Assembly: GCA_030648135.1 (NCBI GenBank)
Contig: JAUSIF010000267.1
Coordinates: forward strand, 1 to 8,107
DNA from: Xanthobacteraceae bacterium
GTDB lineage: Bacteria > Pseudomonadota > Alphaproteobacteria > Rhizobiales > Xanthobacteraceae
Direction of reading: 5' to 3'
Length of the DNA: 8,107 nt
A model generated the notes under the pieces. The model worked only from the letters and a program-made list of their open reading frames with translations. It did no database searches and was not told the origin of the DNA. The position numbers and the translations under genes were made by a program. Positions 7,541 through 8,107 of the stretch are shown piece after piece; position 1 is the first letter of the stretch, and each line of letters begins with the position of its first letter.

Positions 7541-8107
7541 CTACCGCCGCCGCGCCGTGTGCGCTTCTTGATAAGCGGCGAGCACGGCGTCGGCCATCGC
7601 CTCGACGGTGAAGTTTTTCGCCACGCGCTCGTGCAGGCGGCGCGTGCGCTCGGGCGCGCCTTCGTCGTGCATCCGGCCGATCGCGGCGGCGAGCGCCGCC
7701 GGGTCGCCGGGAGCAACCAAGGCATCGGAATCGGGACCGAAAATTTCCGCAATGCCGCCGACGCGGGTCGCCACCATCGGCATTGCGGCCGCGGCGGCTT
7801 CGAGCACGATATAGGGCAGCGATTCCGCCCGCGACGGCACCACCAGCACGCGCCCCGAACGGAAGGCGTCGCGGGCGGGCGAGGGGCCCGGGAAGCGAAT
7901 CCGATGCAGGAGACCGAGCGCGCCGGCGCGGGCCGCGAGCGCTTTCCGATCGGGTCCATCGCCATAGCAGATGGCGCTGCCGGTCCAACCGCGGGCGGCG
8001 AGAAGCGCCAGCGCCTCGATTAGCACATCGACGCCCTTGAGGCGGCGCAATTCGCCGACGAAGACGAAATCGGCGGCGTTGGCGTCGGGCACGACCGGCT
8101 CAAACTC
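7541..8107 (-). CDS. GT-B glycosyltransferase (group 1 / GT4-like), C-terminal part (5' end outside window)
   Basis: The frame is open to the last base of the window, so this is the C-terminal 188 residues of a protein that should be about 350-420 long; a GTG at 8092 is an internal Val codon. The visible part is the nucleotide-sugar-binding Rossmann domain. Counting from base 8107, FVFVGELRRLKGVDVLIEAL (14-33) has the Gly and basic residues that hold the donor phosphates, and YGDGPDR lies near 48-54. PSRAESLPYIVLEAAAA (91-107) contains the family's E-x7-E pair (E95, E103), and VATRVGGIAEIF (112-123) follows. It probably adds a sugar to the growing lipid-linked repeat unit in the cytoplasm. 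Donor and linkage are not readable, and the acceptor-binding N-terminal domain is missing. It is the first of three same-strand envelope-polysaccharide genes, 126 nt before the priming transferase; co-transcription is possible but unproven. The stop is TAG at 7543-7541. Confidence 0.88.
   Translation of the reverse strand, partial: EFEPVVPDANAADFVFVGELRRLKGVDVLIEALALLAARGWTGSAICYGDGPDRKALAARAGALGLLHRIRFPGPSPARDAFRSGRVLVVPSRAESLPYIVLEAAAAAMPMVATRVGGIAEIFGPDSDALVAPGDPAALAAAIGRMHDEGAPERTRRLHERVAKNFTVEAMADAVLAAYQEAHTARRR

Overview
This window comes from a high-GC alphaproteobacterium, most likely of the Hyphomicrobiales (Rhizobiales). That placement is inferred from a cyclic beta-1,2-glucan synthase of the NdvB/ChvB/Cgs type, a WcaJ/ExoY-type priming sugar transferase beside a Wzy-like polymerase, and the GC-rich codon use. 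The species cannot be named from the sequence alone. Almost everything here concerns cell-envelope or extracellular polysaccharide synthesis.

Layout. (1) Positions 2-3292 (+) hold the C-terminal ~1096 residues of a very large cyclic beta-1,2-glucan synthase; its N-terminal glycosyltransferase part lies before the window. (2) Positions 3405-3482 (-) hold a complete tRNA-Pro with anticodon GGG and an encoded CCA end, with a recognisable promoter just upstream. (3) Positions 3651-4520 (+) hold a family-2 glycosyltransferase. (4) Converging on it from the minus strand is a run of three genes. In transcription order these are a GT-B (group 1 / GT4-like) glycosyltransferase cut by the window end (8107-7541), a polyprenyl-phosphate hexose-1-phosphate transferase (7414-5861), and a multi-spanning O-antigen polymerase/ligase-like protein (5864-4569) that overlaps the transferase gene by 4 nt.

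How the genes fit together. The minus-strand group looks like part of a Wzx/Wzy-type pathway. The priming transferase loads the first sugar phosphate onto undecaprenyl phosphate, GT-B and GT2 enzymes extend the repeat unit on the cytoplasmic face, and the Wzy-like protein polymerises or ligates it on the periplasmic side. No flippase, chain-length regulator or export gene lies inside the window. The cyclic glucan synthase is a separate, self-contained system making periplasmic glucan; it is separated from the rest by the tRNA and by a visible change in base composition. I see no transposase, CRISPR array or phage gene, and no clearly new biological system. The points most worth a second look are the compositional boundary at the tRNA, the tandem module structure of the glucan synthase, and an AT-rich TTAA-containing island between the two upstream minus-strand genes.
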